NCBI GenBank assembly: GCA_011799875.1
Contig: CM022299.1
Location: forward strand, 334,288,409-334,352,408
Length of the DNA stretch: 64,000 nucleotides
Direction: 5' to 3'
Source of the DNA: Thinopyrum elongatum
Taxonomy: Eukaryota > Streptophyta > Magnoliopsida > Poales > Poaceae
A program made the position numbers and the translations under genes. This document shows positions 48,901 to 59,342 of the stretch, piece after piece. The notes under the pieces are model-generated. The model ran no database searches, was not told where the DNA came from, and saw only the letters and a program-made list of their open reading frames with translations. The first letter of the stretch is position 1; each line of letters begins with the position of its first letter.

Positions 48901-49776
48901 CGTGTTGGGTAATGTGGTGCACCCCTGCAGGGAAGTTTATCTATTCGAATAGCCGTGTCCCTCGGTAAAAGGACGACCCGGAGTTGTACCTCGACCTTAT
49001 GACAACTAGAACCGGATACTTAATAAAACACACCCTTTCAAGTGCCAGATACAACCCGGTGATCGCTCTCTCACAGGGCGACGAGGAGAGGATCGTCGGG
49101 TAGGATTATGCTATGCGATGCTACTTGGTGAACTTACCATCTACTCTCTTCTACATGCTGCAAGATGGAGGCTGCCAGAAGCGTAGTCTTCGACAGGATT
49201 AGATATCCCTCCTCTTATTCTGGCTTTCTGCAGTTCAGTCCACTGATATGGCCCTTTACACATATACCCATGCATATGTAGTGTAGCTCCTTGCTTGCGA
49301 GTACTTTGGATGAGTACTCACGGTTGCTTTGCTTCCCCCTTTTCCCCCTTTCTTTTCTTTCTGGTTGTCACAACCAGATGCTGGAGTTCAGGAGCCAGAC
49401 GCCACCGTCGACGACGACCCCTACTACTCTGGAGGTGCCTACTACTACGTGCAGGCTGTCGACGACGACCAGGAGTAGTTTAGGAGGATCCCAGGCAGGA
49501 GGCCTGCGCCTCTTTCGATATGTATCCCAGTTTGTGCTAGCCATCTTGTGGCAACTTGTTTAACTTATGTCTGTACTCAGATATTGTTGCTTCCACTGAC
49601 TCGTCTATGATCGAGCACTTGTATTCGAGCCCTCGAGGCCCCTGGCTTGTATTATGATGCTTGTATGACTTATTTTACTTTTAGAGTTGTGTTGTGATAT
49701 CTTCCCGTGAGTCCCTGATCTTGATCGTACATGTTTGCGTGTATGATTAGTGTACGATTGAATCGGAGGCGTCACA
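45933..49776 (+). repeat. 3' LTR (3844 bp) of the large element
   Basis: Same ends and order as the 5' LTR. A C tract near 48064 has expanded just after exon A. Confidence 0.92.
47983..49478 (+). other. LTR-encoded split reading frame (exons A and B), 3' LTR copy
   Basis: Exon A (47983-48057) is 75 nt and stays in phase with exon B (49378-49478). Its donor is damaged: CAACAAG is followed by GGCACG instead of GT or GC. The peptide sequence is otherwise that of the 5' LTR copy. The two LTR copies therefore carry different lesions, so the ancestral frame can be inferred to have been open across both exons. Confidence 0.5.
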
Positions 49777-49781
49777 CAGGG

Positions 49782-50655
49782 GTGCGCGTTTGGTCGCTAT
49801 TCTTGACCCGTGTGAGGAATAAGATCCCCACCAAATCGTGGGCAACTTGTGGGCGCCAAAATCCTTCGCCCATAAATTAGCGTGGTTGCTCGTTCATGTT
49901 CTATTGTGGTGGGTCCCTGTCTGTTGCTTCGTCACCTTTTCTCTGTGCTACGAGAGCATATGTTGTTGCCCACGAGAGCTCTCATGATTTAAGTACGGGA
50001 AAATATATGAATAAACCCGGGTACATCCGCACCCACTTTAAGAAACAAATTTCTAAGTGCCAAAAAAGTTTTAAAACAAGTTGCATGTGTACTTCTCCAT
50101 GTTCTATGTGCCCGCAGAAAGTCTCGTGGAAAACAACTTTTTTTTGCATGTGCAAAAAAGACAAAAGAATGTCTCGTGGGATGCTATTTTTCAGCATTGA
50201 TAGTCGTCTTTTTTTTGGTGGCAAAATAAAAAGATATATTTTCACAAAACTTTGCACCGCACACACATTTTTGCGAAGATGTACATGATCAATTTTTTCC
50301 CAGGTATTTTTTGTCATTTTAAAATGCGTTTTCCAAAAAAATGTCTGCAGTTGCACGTAAGTTCAAGACGTCCTCACTCAGCATTTGCGTTCAGATATAT
50401 GTCTAGTACCTTAATGGATTTGCATACAGAAAAGAATCATGTTTAAATTATTTGAAAGAGTAATTGCAGTATAAGATTTGAATGTTTGATTGTACACGAA
50501 TTAGGTATTTTGACGTTGTTATGCTTACATTTTTTTCAGGTTCTTAATTACATTGTTAGGATTTATTGTCAAATGAGTAGGACTAAATAAAGCAAAGCTA
50601 ATCCAATTACAATCAAAAAGAAAAGAAAAGAAAAAGGAAATCCTAGCGCTGAAAG
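49782..50655. other. Intergenic DNA right of the large element
   Basis: Continues the host sequence interrupted at 33664. Open frames here (up to about 130 codons on either strand) are AT-rich and have no domain I recognise. Nothing else to report. Confidence 0.5.
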
Positions 50656-50797
50656 TCAGTTGGTTCCAAACCAAATGGATGCCAAAAGGTTGGTAATGTA
50701 CATGGCTATAATCCAAATAACAACACTATGCCAAAATTTTGGTCATGCCAAAATTTTGGTTGGCCTAGTTGAGGCTCAAACCAAACACACCCTAAGT
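50656..50797. mobile_element. Possible MITE remnant
   Basis: The right end reads CTCAAACCAAACACACCCTAA, the reverse of a GGGTGTGTTTGG terminus common in Tourist/Harbinger MITEs, and the interior is low-complexity (CCAAAATTTTGG repeats). A matching left end is not convincing (only TTGGTTCCAAACC near 50660). Confidence 0.35.
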
Positions 50798-51186
50798 ATA
50801 CCTATGCATCCACGCCTAAACCCAGATGCAGTGCAATAGCCTGGATGTGGAATCATATCGGGCGATTGTTCTCGTGCAATGCATTTCTAACCGAGCAGGT
50901 TTCTGCTGGAGTCCCAACCAGGAAATTTGTGCATTATTATATGAGAGATTTCATAACCGAATCAAGCATGTTGTCATGTGGCCTCACACATGAGTGTCAG
51001 ACGAAGCAAAAATAGATACAATGGTAGCTAGGGATAGAAACTCATGTAAAGAAGAACTGCTTTTTGTTTGAAATGTTTATTTTATTTAGGTTCGTAGAGT
51101 AATTACGATCATCATCAACTAGACGCAACACGTATGCCGACACGAATTCGAATAAAGCACCACAATTCACACATATCCTACCATAC
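50798..51186. other. Intergenic, nothing recognised
   Basis: No open frame or repeat I can name. Confidence 0.4.
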
Positions 51187-51550
51187 TTATTATGAATAGG
51201 GGTTGCGTAACTTGTCGTTGTTTCTTGGCATATTAGACGAGGTGAAACCTAGGAGCAGACCTAACAACCTTTGAGTTTCTTCAACAGTGTTGTTGATAGT
51301 GAAATTGTTTCGGCACTTTGAAGCTAGCTGGTAAAGGATAGTCATGCAATTGCTCCCAATGATTCCTTGGCGATCCAACCATGCCATGATCCCTTTAACG
51401 ACGTCTGCCGCAGCTCCCTCAGCGTTTGCACAATTACAGAGCATGTGTCATGCTAACCGTGCTACCCAACCATCATCCGTAGCACCACGCCCCACGCATC
51501 TTGGCTCATCTCATAGATAAGGCTAACATCAACATTCAACTTAAGCCAAC
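51187..51550 (-). pseudogene. RNase H-like domain fragment (RVT_3 type)
   Basis: Reading the minus strand from about 51550, one frame gives GWLKLNVDVSLIYEMSQDAW then GVVLR. This is the first strand and catalytic Asp region of the plant RNase H-like domain that follows LINE reverse transcriptases. After a frameshift and a stop near 51455, the frame 51444-51190 continues with NCANAEGAAADVVKGIMAWLD and SNCMTILYQLASKCRNN. These match the E-containing helix and the D-containing 'ESDC' strand, here changed to GSNC. A catalytic Asp is thus lost. It is a dead fragment, probably of a LINE or of a related domesticated sequence. Confidence 0.5.
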
Positions 51551-51599
51551 CTGTGAGGGGTCTTTCGCAACAAGCATTTGTGTTCATAGGTCGATCCAC

Positions 51600-51940
51600 A
51601 TGTGAAGTGTTGTGAGTTACAGTTTTAAAAATCACATCAATAACAAAAAGCCTTCAGGATAGATAATCATGTTTTCGTCATAGTGAACATATATGACCAT
51701 TTTATGACAAAAACCAAGTTGTGACACAAGGTGCATCGTAGATGTATGTACTTCTATGATGAAAGCCATATTTTCATCACAGATGCATCCTCTTCTATAC
51801 GATACCAGTTTGTGGTGGACGTGATGCACTTCCATGACAAAAATATCATCATAGAAGAGCGAAAGTATCTACATAGTTCACATTGTGGAAGGCATCGGCA
51901 ATGGACAAACCTGTTGATGTGTTAGTTAAGACTAACACAT
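51600..51940. repeat. CATGACAAAA/TCATAG-rich repeat, possible DNA transposon fragment
   Basis: Short recurring words such as TTTATGACAAAAA, TCTATGATGAAA, TTTTCATCACAGATG and CCATGACAAAAAT, in both orientations, are reminiscent of the terminal parts of Triticeae DNA transposons with 'cgtcatag' motifs. No clean terminal repeat or target duplication was found. A perfect nine-base hairpin (TGTGTTAGT / ACTAACACA, loop TAAG) lies at 51918-51939. Confidence 0.3.
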
Positions 51941-53567
51941 GGATGAAGGCATTAACTCAAACGAAATGGTAATATGCCATGTGTCATGCTTAGGTTTGTC
52001 CACATGCCACGTATCAAAACAGATACGTATCGATACTCCATTGAGATCGGTGTCTGTGTCCTACAGGTCCATGTGGCGTATGACCATTGGACCACGGGTC
52101 CTCGGCCTACTTGTCCATGTGTGCACGGGTTTGGCCACATGTGCCGCTTACTAACACATACATGTGTCATTTATTTATTGGTGCAAGGGTCCCTCCATTA
52201 TTGGCACGTGTGCTCGAATCTTCTATATCTAAATAGCTTGTCCCCATTAGGTTATTTCTTTCAACATGCACGCATGCGACCTCATCATGTAAACATGCAT
52301 GAATAAAACTCACTTCAACATGTAAACATGCATGGAAAAGGCTCATCTCAATAATTAAACATTAAATGCAATAAATTATACGTGCTTTTAGTTTTAGTTC
52401 TCATATTATTCATGTTTAATATAATCAAATATCATGAAAGTATATTGCAACCGATTCCCATGGTAACGTGCGAGGTATCATCCAGTTTTATTAGTGCATA
52501 TTGGCACTTCCTTATCAGTACATATGGATTCATTCTGGGATAGAATTTCCTTCGCCATGAATAAAAGCATGCGCAAAACCTAAATGGGCCAGCCATATTA
52601 AATTTGGAGTTGGAAAAAGGGTTGCAGCAAGTAATGCACATGCAAATATCACGAAGCAACTTATGTGTGATTAATCATACACATATAGTTCACACATTCA
52701 ATTCACAAAAGTACATTCAGATACAACCACTTGACATCAAGTTTGCCACTAGTGCAGAATGCACCAACAAACAAATTCATAAAATAGAGAACACTTCAAC
52801 AAATATTAGGAAGCGGTAGTCTTGGTTGTCATCGTACCCATAAGCTACTCAGCACATTGATGAGTGTGTAATTGTTTGGCCCTAAAATTCTCCATTCTTT
52901 GTTGTTGCGTGAGAATGCACGCATAAGATTTCTCCACGGTCTTCTTTAATGACGCTGCACCATGTATTTCCGCTTGAAGACTCAAGAAGTTGAATGGATT
53001 TAGGCACCGACTTCGGTGAGCTTGTGTCATTGTCACCGAAGAGTATCTACAACATTGCATCAAGCCATGATTTATTGAAACATGACAAGCGAGAAGCCTA
53101 CTCTGCACTGGCGGTTGGTTTTCCGAGGTGGGAGTAAGGAAATTGTTTCTTACATTTATTTTTTATTTTCTTTGTTTTCTTCAAGTTTCTTTGATTTTGC
53201 TTGTGTACTTCCTCAGCCTTCGGTGCAGTGCATTGTATAGCTAGTGCAGTTCGTGTTTATTGCTCTGGCAATGCATTTGTGCTTCCATTTGGGTAGATGT
53301 AATGCGGTGTCTACGAGAAGTACACAATACTAGCATGTGAATTACATAAAGTGGTACGAAAAAAACACATAGTAATAGGAAAGTGTACCTGCACGTCTAG
53401 TAAAAGTTCATTGAAATCTATCAACATGAGATTTACTTTCTAAAACATTGATGTGAGGACACGACGAGCAGTTCAAAAAAAAAATCCTAGACTTTTTTCC
53501 CCTAAGATTAGCAAATTTTAGATTTCAAGATTACTAAGTTCGAGTATTCGTCGTGAACCAACCTATG
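51941..53567. other. Intergenic, no gene seen
   Basis: Several short open frames on both strands, none with a recognisable domain. It contains repeated 'aacatgtaaacatgcatg' words near 52300. Otherwise unremarkable. Confidence 0.45.
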
Positions 53568-54119
53568 GTTGGATGGTTAGGACGACAGTGGTATCTCCAG
53601 CCCACCAGGTTTCAAGTCCTCAACTTGACACCGGAGTTCGCATTTTCTTGGGTTTATTCCAGGCCTTCCGGTGATATTCATTTAGGGGTTGTTTGATTTG
53701 TGACTAACTTTGCCAAAGGTTGCCACATCTAAAGTTATGCAAGTTTGATCAATTTAGGTGAGTGTTTGGTTCAAGCCACACTAGGGCCCCACATGACGTA
53801 CACATAAAAAGTGTGACAACATTCCCTTACGCTTGCCAACTTGTGGTTCTCATTTTGATGAACTAACTTTAGGCAAGTTTGGCAAAAATGTGTGACAAAG
53901 TGTGGCAATGCAAGGCCTAGAACCAAACATCCCCTTAGTAGCAGGAGACGTTCTGGTCAACTACAAATGCGTCTGTGATGACTTAATCAATCTCAAGATG
54001 ATGTGCCGGCTCAGTCTCTCGGGGGTGCTCATAGGGGTAGGATGTGTGTGCATGCGTTCGTAAGGGTGAATGTATGTGTGTATATATGAGTGTTTGCGTC
54101 TGTACTGTGTCCATAAAAA
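53568..54119 (+). mobile_element. Au-like SINE interrupted by a MITE
   Basis: Left part (53568-53684) has the tRNA-derived head (TTGGATGGTTAGGACGAC) and B-box-like TTTCAAGTCC. After the 250-bp MITE the body resumes (AGACGTTCTGGTC...TCTCAAGATGATGTGCCGGCTCAGTCTCTCGG) and ends GTTTGCGTCTGTACTGTGTCCATAAAAAG, the usual end of this SINE with a short A-rich tail. Confidence 0.72.
53685..53934. mobile_element. Tourist-like MITE (Harbinger type), 250 bp
   Basis: Terminal inverted repeats GGGGTTGTTTGATT and AACCAAACATCCCC, flanked by the TTA duplication (53682-53684, 53935-53937) typical of PIF/Harbinger elements. It has no coding capacity and must be mobilised in trans. It sits inside the SINE. Confidence 0.82.
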
Positions 54120-55320
54120 GTTTGAGTATTCGTCCACATCGTACTACTTCAAATTCTTATGGGTAGAGATACTGTAGTCTGAGCACATTTGTGTACTTCG
54201 CTATTTTCCATCGACGGTACTAACTATTAACTTTGATTCAAAATATAAGACATTTTAGTTAGTTTAGCCTTAAAAAATGTTTATATTTCAAGACGGAGGT
54301 TGTAATTTAGAACGTAACTAGATAATTGTCCGTGCATTGTCATGGGTATAAATACTCTAGTATATTAGTTCGTGATTTATCTGCGCATATTAATGTGGTT
54401 GCATAAATAAATGTTATTAAATTATTTCCGTGATTTACCTATCTAAATATATTTTAGAATTTTATTTTTTAATCACTTATTATTTGGTAAGTCAATAAAA
54501 TGTCAGACGATTAAGGCGGTTTTCAAGGAATGATGTTTAAAGAAAAAAAATAAAAGGTTGGACGAAGCACTCCGTCTGCCAGAAAAAGAAACACTCCTTT
54601 TTTTCAAGTACAAGTAGTTATAGTAGAGATGACCCATTTTGTATGGAAAACTAACGGACGGGGCGGCATCTTTGTATCCCGTTTACGTACGACGATGGTG
54701 TGGCAGACTAGCAGAACCAGTTGACTTATCTGTTAGTAGCTGGCTTCCACGAACAATAGCCGGGCTGCCGCTGTGCTAAGCAACGCAAAGTGAAGCAAGC
54801 AATGATCGGAGGTCGGAATCCAGCACCTCGTAGCTACTTGGCCCGCAAGTCGAACTGGTCGCCATCTAAAATGAAGCTTAATACCCCTTGAAATACTCTG
54901 CTCATGGAAGCTTCTGTATGGGACCCGCACCACTTAGTCAGAGCATGCTTAATGCTGCATTATTTTGACCCGATTCTTGGGTTTCTGTCGGATTTGTTAG
55001 ATCTCTCTTACGGGTCAAAGCCCAAAACAAACGTCAGTCCTGATTAAATAATTTCACTACTTCATCCATGTCTTCGCTGTTTGGCACTAACTGGTAGGTA
55101 GGCGCAACTTGCGCATAGACTTCAGAGGACTGAAATATTATGGCATGTTTTTTTTGAAAATGATATCTGGCGAACGTGTGTCAGGAGGCTAACATTGGCG
55201 AACGCCCTCCCTGCCATTCCACGGATCTTGGCGCAGGGCCGACGCCACGTAGATCAGCTGGAGTCATTCGCCATAAAGCGTTTCCTGCGCTCGCTTTTTT
55301 TCCTCCAAAAAAACTCGCGG
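54120..55320. other. Intergenic, no gene seen
   Basis: AT-rich to balanced DNA with no domain-bearing frame. The last 200 bp become GC-richer towards the tRNA-like fragment. Confidence 0.45.
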
Positions 55321-55324
55321 AGGT

Positions 55325-55393
55325 GTGCCATCGGGGAACTCGAACTCCAGACCTCTTGTGGGAAGCACACACACTCTAATAGTTGGGCTGAAG
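55325..55393 (-). mobile_element. tRNA-like (Pol III) fragment, probable SINE head
   Basis: On the minus strand an A-box-like CAGCCCAACTATTAGAG is followed about 35 bases later by a B-box-like GGAGTTCGAGTTCC. The spacing fits a tRNA-derived promoter. The acceptor stem does not pair and the anticodon arm is unconvincing, so it is not a tRNA gene. Confidence 0.4.
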
Positions 55394-55619
55394 CAGGTTT
55401 TGTGGACACATGTATTAAACATGTTTTTATGTATTTGAAGCTAAATTTCTTTTGTATTCAATTTCTCATTTTAAAAACCAAAAATACAAAAAAAGAATCC
55501 ATTTTCGAAAGAACAAAAAAAAACCTATTCTTTAGAGGGAATTTTTTCTAAACTTGCCAGCTGCATTTTTATTATAGGTAGCGTGGCAATTTCTAGTTTT
55601 TTTTGTAATGCCCTCCATG

Positions 55620-56290
55620 GCAAGCTTTTGGAAAATTTTATCACTTATTCATGTCAATTTTGGAATTATTATTTTACTTTCTCACATGGAGATTTTATTA
55701 CTAATAACATGACATTTTAATAATTAATAATATGACATTCTCAATATTAAGACATTTTTATTACTAAGAGAATGGCATTTTAATAATTAATAACATGACA
55801 GTTTTATGATTAAGAGGATGACAACTTCATAATTAAGAGCATGGCATTTCTATTATTAATAATATGGCATTTTTTACTATTAAGAATATGGCAGTTTTAT
55901 GTTGAACAGGATGGCAGTTTCATTAGTGAGAGCCTGACATTTTATTATTAAAAGGAGGGCAATTTTATTATTTAAGAGGATGGTAATTTTCTTTCACTGA
56001 CATGGCATTTTTAAGATATTTTTCACAGTGGATCAAATAAAGCCAAAAAAATACAATATGGCATTTTGTTTTTGCTCCTTGGCAAAAATAAAGAAAAAGA
56101 ATTCTCCAAAACATGCCTTTTTTTCACAGGAAACATCTCCACGGGAGAATTCATAAATTAAATTTTTTTTAGATCACACGACACATTTTAATTTAAACAT
56201 ACCATTTTGTAAATTTATAAATAGCATCGCATTTTTATAAGTAGCATGGCATTTTTCATATTTTTCATATCATGGCAATTACACAATTTA
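55620..56290. repeat. Degenerate tandem array (ATGGCATTTTTATTATTAA-like units)
   Basis: About 20 imperfect units of roughly 25-32 bases. Each has a core like (C/A)ATG(A/G)CA(A/G)TTTT followed by A/T-rich filler (ttattaataata, atgattaagagg). Units diverge strongly, so the array is old. No coding capacity. Confidence 0.6.
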
Positions 56291-56777
56291 TGCTTTTCTC
56301 TGTTTTTATAAGAAAGATATGTATATTTTTTGTCATGGCATTTAAACAAAGGTTAAACTGGGCCTCTAGGCCAATGGGGGTTTGCCCTGGCCCTCCCCAG
56401 AGCGAACGGCCTGAAACGATCGCTGGAGGGTGCCTTATATCGCGGACCCTTATAGTGTGTTTACAGTTCGTGAAAAACGTGTTTTGCGGGATCGCGCGGG
56501 CTGCGATCAAACTGACCCCGCAAAGCGGAACTGTAAAATGGAATATTGCCAGCCCGCACCAGCCCACAAACCGAAAAAATCAAATTAGACAATTTGACCG
56601 CAATTCTGATGATTGGCTTCAAATTCGAACAATCAAACATACTTTGTGCGGAAATTAAGCATAGTTTTCAATCGTGACGCAAAAGAACCTCATGCAAAAG
56701 CCACCACCACCTCCATCACCATCTCATCATCGTCATCGCTCTCGACCACCGCCATCGAAGCCACCACCACCTCCACA
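56291..56777. other. 3' flank of the Myb/NAM-type pseudogene
   Basis: Moderately GC-rich; no domain in any frame. Words such as GCGGGATCGCGCGGGCTGCG recall low-copy genic flanks rather than a transposon, but nothing specific can be named. Confidence 0.4.
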
Positions 56778-57794
56778 TCACTCTCCACCACCGGCACCGA
56801 AGCCATCACCCGTCGCCGCTAGCATCCTTCTCTTCAAGATATGTCTCTTTGCCATATCATGCCATTCTTTGGTGAGGTCGTCCATGTCATTATGGTTCAT
56901 AATCATGATCTTGTTCTCCTCGGCAAGAAGCTTGTCCAAGGCCTTGTTCTCCTCGGCAAGGGCTTTTCTCTCCTCAATGGCGGCCTTGCGCAACCCCTCT
57001 TCCTTGAGTAATTGCCACTTTTCTTTCTTCTCTTGCACCTTTTTATCGGCCAACTCCTTCTTTGCCTCCAATGTCTTGGCCACCATCAACTCATTTGATT
57101 GCACCATGGCATCTATCTTGTCTCACAAGCTTGATGCCTCCGCTTCCCTCTTGATCTTGTCCTTGGCCTTCTTGTTTCCATCGGGCTTATTTTTGTTTCT
57201 TCGGCCATCATCATCATCCATCTTGGTGACTGCACCTCTCTTCGGTGGGGATTCTTTCTCAATTAACTTCCACTTCTCGCTATTTTGAAGAAATTTCCAA
57301 CAATGCTCTAGTTGAAATGACTTGCCACCGGAAGCTTTCATGTCCTTGCACCTTTCTTGCGCAATTTTCTCCTACAAAATGAAAACAATGTCAAATTATG
57401 CAACCACTCCGATGGCTACAAATGATTTGCACAACTTGAGACGTGAAAACAAACTCACATAATCGGATTCGACGGTACCACTTGGAGGTGCATTGCGGAC
57501 TTTCTCCAAGCAAGCAGCCCAACGGCTACAAATCGGATTGATCACGTCCAAACGACCTTGGAGTGACCTAAAGGTGCGTGGCGTCCTGTTGGGATACTTT
57601 GCCATCATGCGGAAGAACTGATCCTCTATCCTTTGCCAATACCGCTTGGTCGTTTGATCAGTGTCGGTGCACACATCAAGAGACACCGATTCCCAAGCCT
57701 TGATCAAGATTTGATTTTCCAATTGTGTGTAGTTCTTCGATCTTGCGCGCACTTTTGCTTGTGCTTGGTCGAACACCCCCTCCTCAACCCCCTC
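56778..57794 (-). pseudogene. Myb/SANT-like protein with NAM-associated C-terminal domain, truncated
   Basis: Exon 1 (57459-57794) encodes a trihelix/Myb-like DNA-binding segment (NYTQLENQILIKAWESVSLD, RYWQRIEDQF, RTFRSLQGRL). The donor GTGAGT and the acceptor TTTTGTAG join it in phase 0 to exon 2 (56778-57371). Exon 2 carries the NAM-associated domain (FQLEHCWKFL, SEKWKL) and a long Lys/Glu coiled coil ending GAGGGE. A TGA at 57123-57125 interrupts exon 2. The 5' end, including the start codon, is cut off at 57794 where an LTR begins. Genes of this kind are common in grasses, often as transposon-related 'glutathione S-transferase T3-like' proteins, and some are PIF/Harbinger accessory proteins. 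The function of this copy is lost. Confidence 0.72.
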
Positions 57795-59155
57795 TGATAC
57801 GTCTCCAACGTATCTATAATTTATGAAGTATTCATGCCATGTTCACAACAATTTTATATGGTTTTGGTATGATTTTATTAGAACTAACCCGGACTGACGT
57901 TGTTTTCAGCAGAACTACCGTGGTGTCATTTTTTGTGCAGAAATAAAAGTTCTCCGAATGAGCTGAAAATTTATGGAGAATATTTTTGGAAAATATAAAA
58001 AATACTGGAGCGAAAAGATACAAGAGAGGAGTCCCGAGGCAACCAAAAGGGTGGGGGGCGCCCCCCCCCCCCCTAGGGCGCGCCCCCAGCCTTGCCGCCA
58101 CCTCGTGAACCCCCTTGACTTGTCCCCGACGCCAAAAACTCCTATAAATAGAGAAAACTCCAAAAATAAACCTAGATCGGGAGTTCCGCCGCCGCAAGAC
58201 TCTGTAGCCACCAAAAACCAATCGGGACCCTATTCCGGCACCCTGTCGGAGGGGGAAACCATCACCGGTGGCCATCTTCATCATCCCGGCGGTCTCCATG
58301 ACGAGGAGGGAGTAGTTCACCCTCGGGGCTGAGGGTATGTACCAGTAGCTATGTGTTTGATCTCTCACTCTCGTGTTCTTGATTTGGCATGATCTTGATG
58401 TACCGCGAGCTTTGTTATTATAGTTGGATCATAAGGTGTTTCTTCCCTCTTTAACTTTTTGTGATGAATTGAGTCTTGCTCTTTGAGATTTCGGTATGTT
58501 GGATTGAGTATTGGATTTGAGAACACTTGATGTATGTCTTGCGATGGGATATCTGTGATGACAATGGGATATTCTATTGATTCACTTGATGTATGTTTTG
58601 GCACTCAACTCGCGGATTCCCGAGGTGACATTGGGGTAATCTATGCATAGGGGTTGATGCACGTTTTCGTCCTACGTTCTCCGATAGAAACTTTGAAGTG
58701 ATTCTTTGTTGCACGTTGAGGGATTGTTATGTGATCCAGTTATGTTATCTTTGTTGAGAGAACTTGCACTAGTGAAAATATGAACCCTAGGCCTTGTTTC
58801 TAAGCATTGCAATACCGTTTTTGCTCACTTTTGTCACTTGCTACCTTGCTGTTTTTATAATTTCAGATTACAAAAAACCTATATCTACCATCCATATTAC
58901 ACTTGTATCATCATCTGTTTGCCGAACTAGTGCATCTATACAATTTACCATTGTATTGGGTGTGTTGGCGACACAAGAGACTCTTTGTTATTTGGTTGCA
59001 GGGTTGTTTGAGAGAGACCATCTTCATCCTACGCCTCCCACGGATTGATAAAACTTAGGTCATCCACTTGAGGGAAATTTGCTACTGTCTTACAAAACTC
59101 TGCGCTTGGAGGCCCAACACGAGTCTACAAGAAGAATGTTGCGTAGTAGACATCA
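57795..59155 (+). repeat. 5' LTR of the second Athila-like element
   Basis: 1361 bp. It shares the first 27 or so bases with the Sabrina-like LTR and then diverges. It carries a GC hairpin at about 58053-58088 (GGGGGGCGC...GCGCCCCC), at the same place in the leader as the hairpin of the other family. The end at 59155 is inferred from a CA ten bases before the primer site. Confidence 0.75.
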
Positions 59156-59250
59156 AGCTCTTTTTTGGCGCCGTTGCCGGGGAGGCTAGGTAAGCGTCAC
59201 TCACATCCCGTCAACGAAGCTCTTTTCTGGCGCCGTTGCCGGGGAGGTGA
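59155..59250 (+). other. Duplicated primer-binding site
   Basis: TGGCGCCGTTGCCGGGGAG occurs at 59166 and again at 59228. Both are preceded by AAGCTCTTTT, so a 62-bp unit is tandemly duplicated. Either copy could prime minus-strand synthesis; the first is at the usual distance from the LTR. Confidence 0.8.
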
Positions 59251-59342
59251 GTGCTTGAAGGTATATTTTTAGATCTTGCAATCGAATCTTTTAGTTTCTT
59301 GTTTTATCACTAGTTTAGTCTATAAAAGAAAACTACAAAAAA

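Larger units (their letters stand above)
33669..49776 (+). mobile_element. Large LTR element with 3.8-kb LTRs and no gag-pol (LARD-like)
   Basis: LTRs at 33669-37497 and 45933-49776 begin TGTGACGCC and end GGCGTCACA. They are flanked by a perfect 5-bp duplication CAGGG (33664-33668, 49777-49781). The PBS (37501-37513) and PPT (about 45919-45932) are in place. Once the nested solo LTR is removed the internal region is about 4.2 kb, and no gag, protease, RT or integrase motif is seen in any frame. Long LTRs, conserved ends and a non-coding interior fit the large retrotransposon derivative class (Sukkula-like; name not verified). Transposition would need proteins from another Gypsy element. Confidence 0.9.

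Noticed and set aside
55325..55393. tRNA gene on the minus strand
   Set aside because: A- and B-box-like motifs are present, but the acceptor and anticodon stems do not pair convincingly; kept only as a SINE-like fragment.
55620..56290. CRISPR-like spaced repeats
   Set aside because: Units are AT-rich and highly degenerate with no constant repeat or unique spacers, and the window is plant nuclear DNA.
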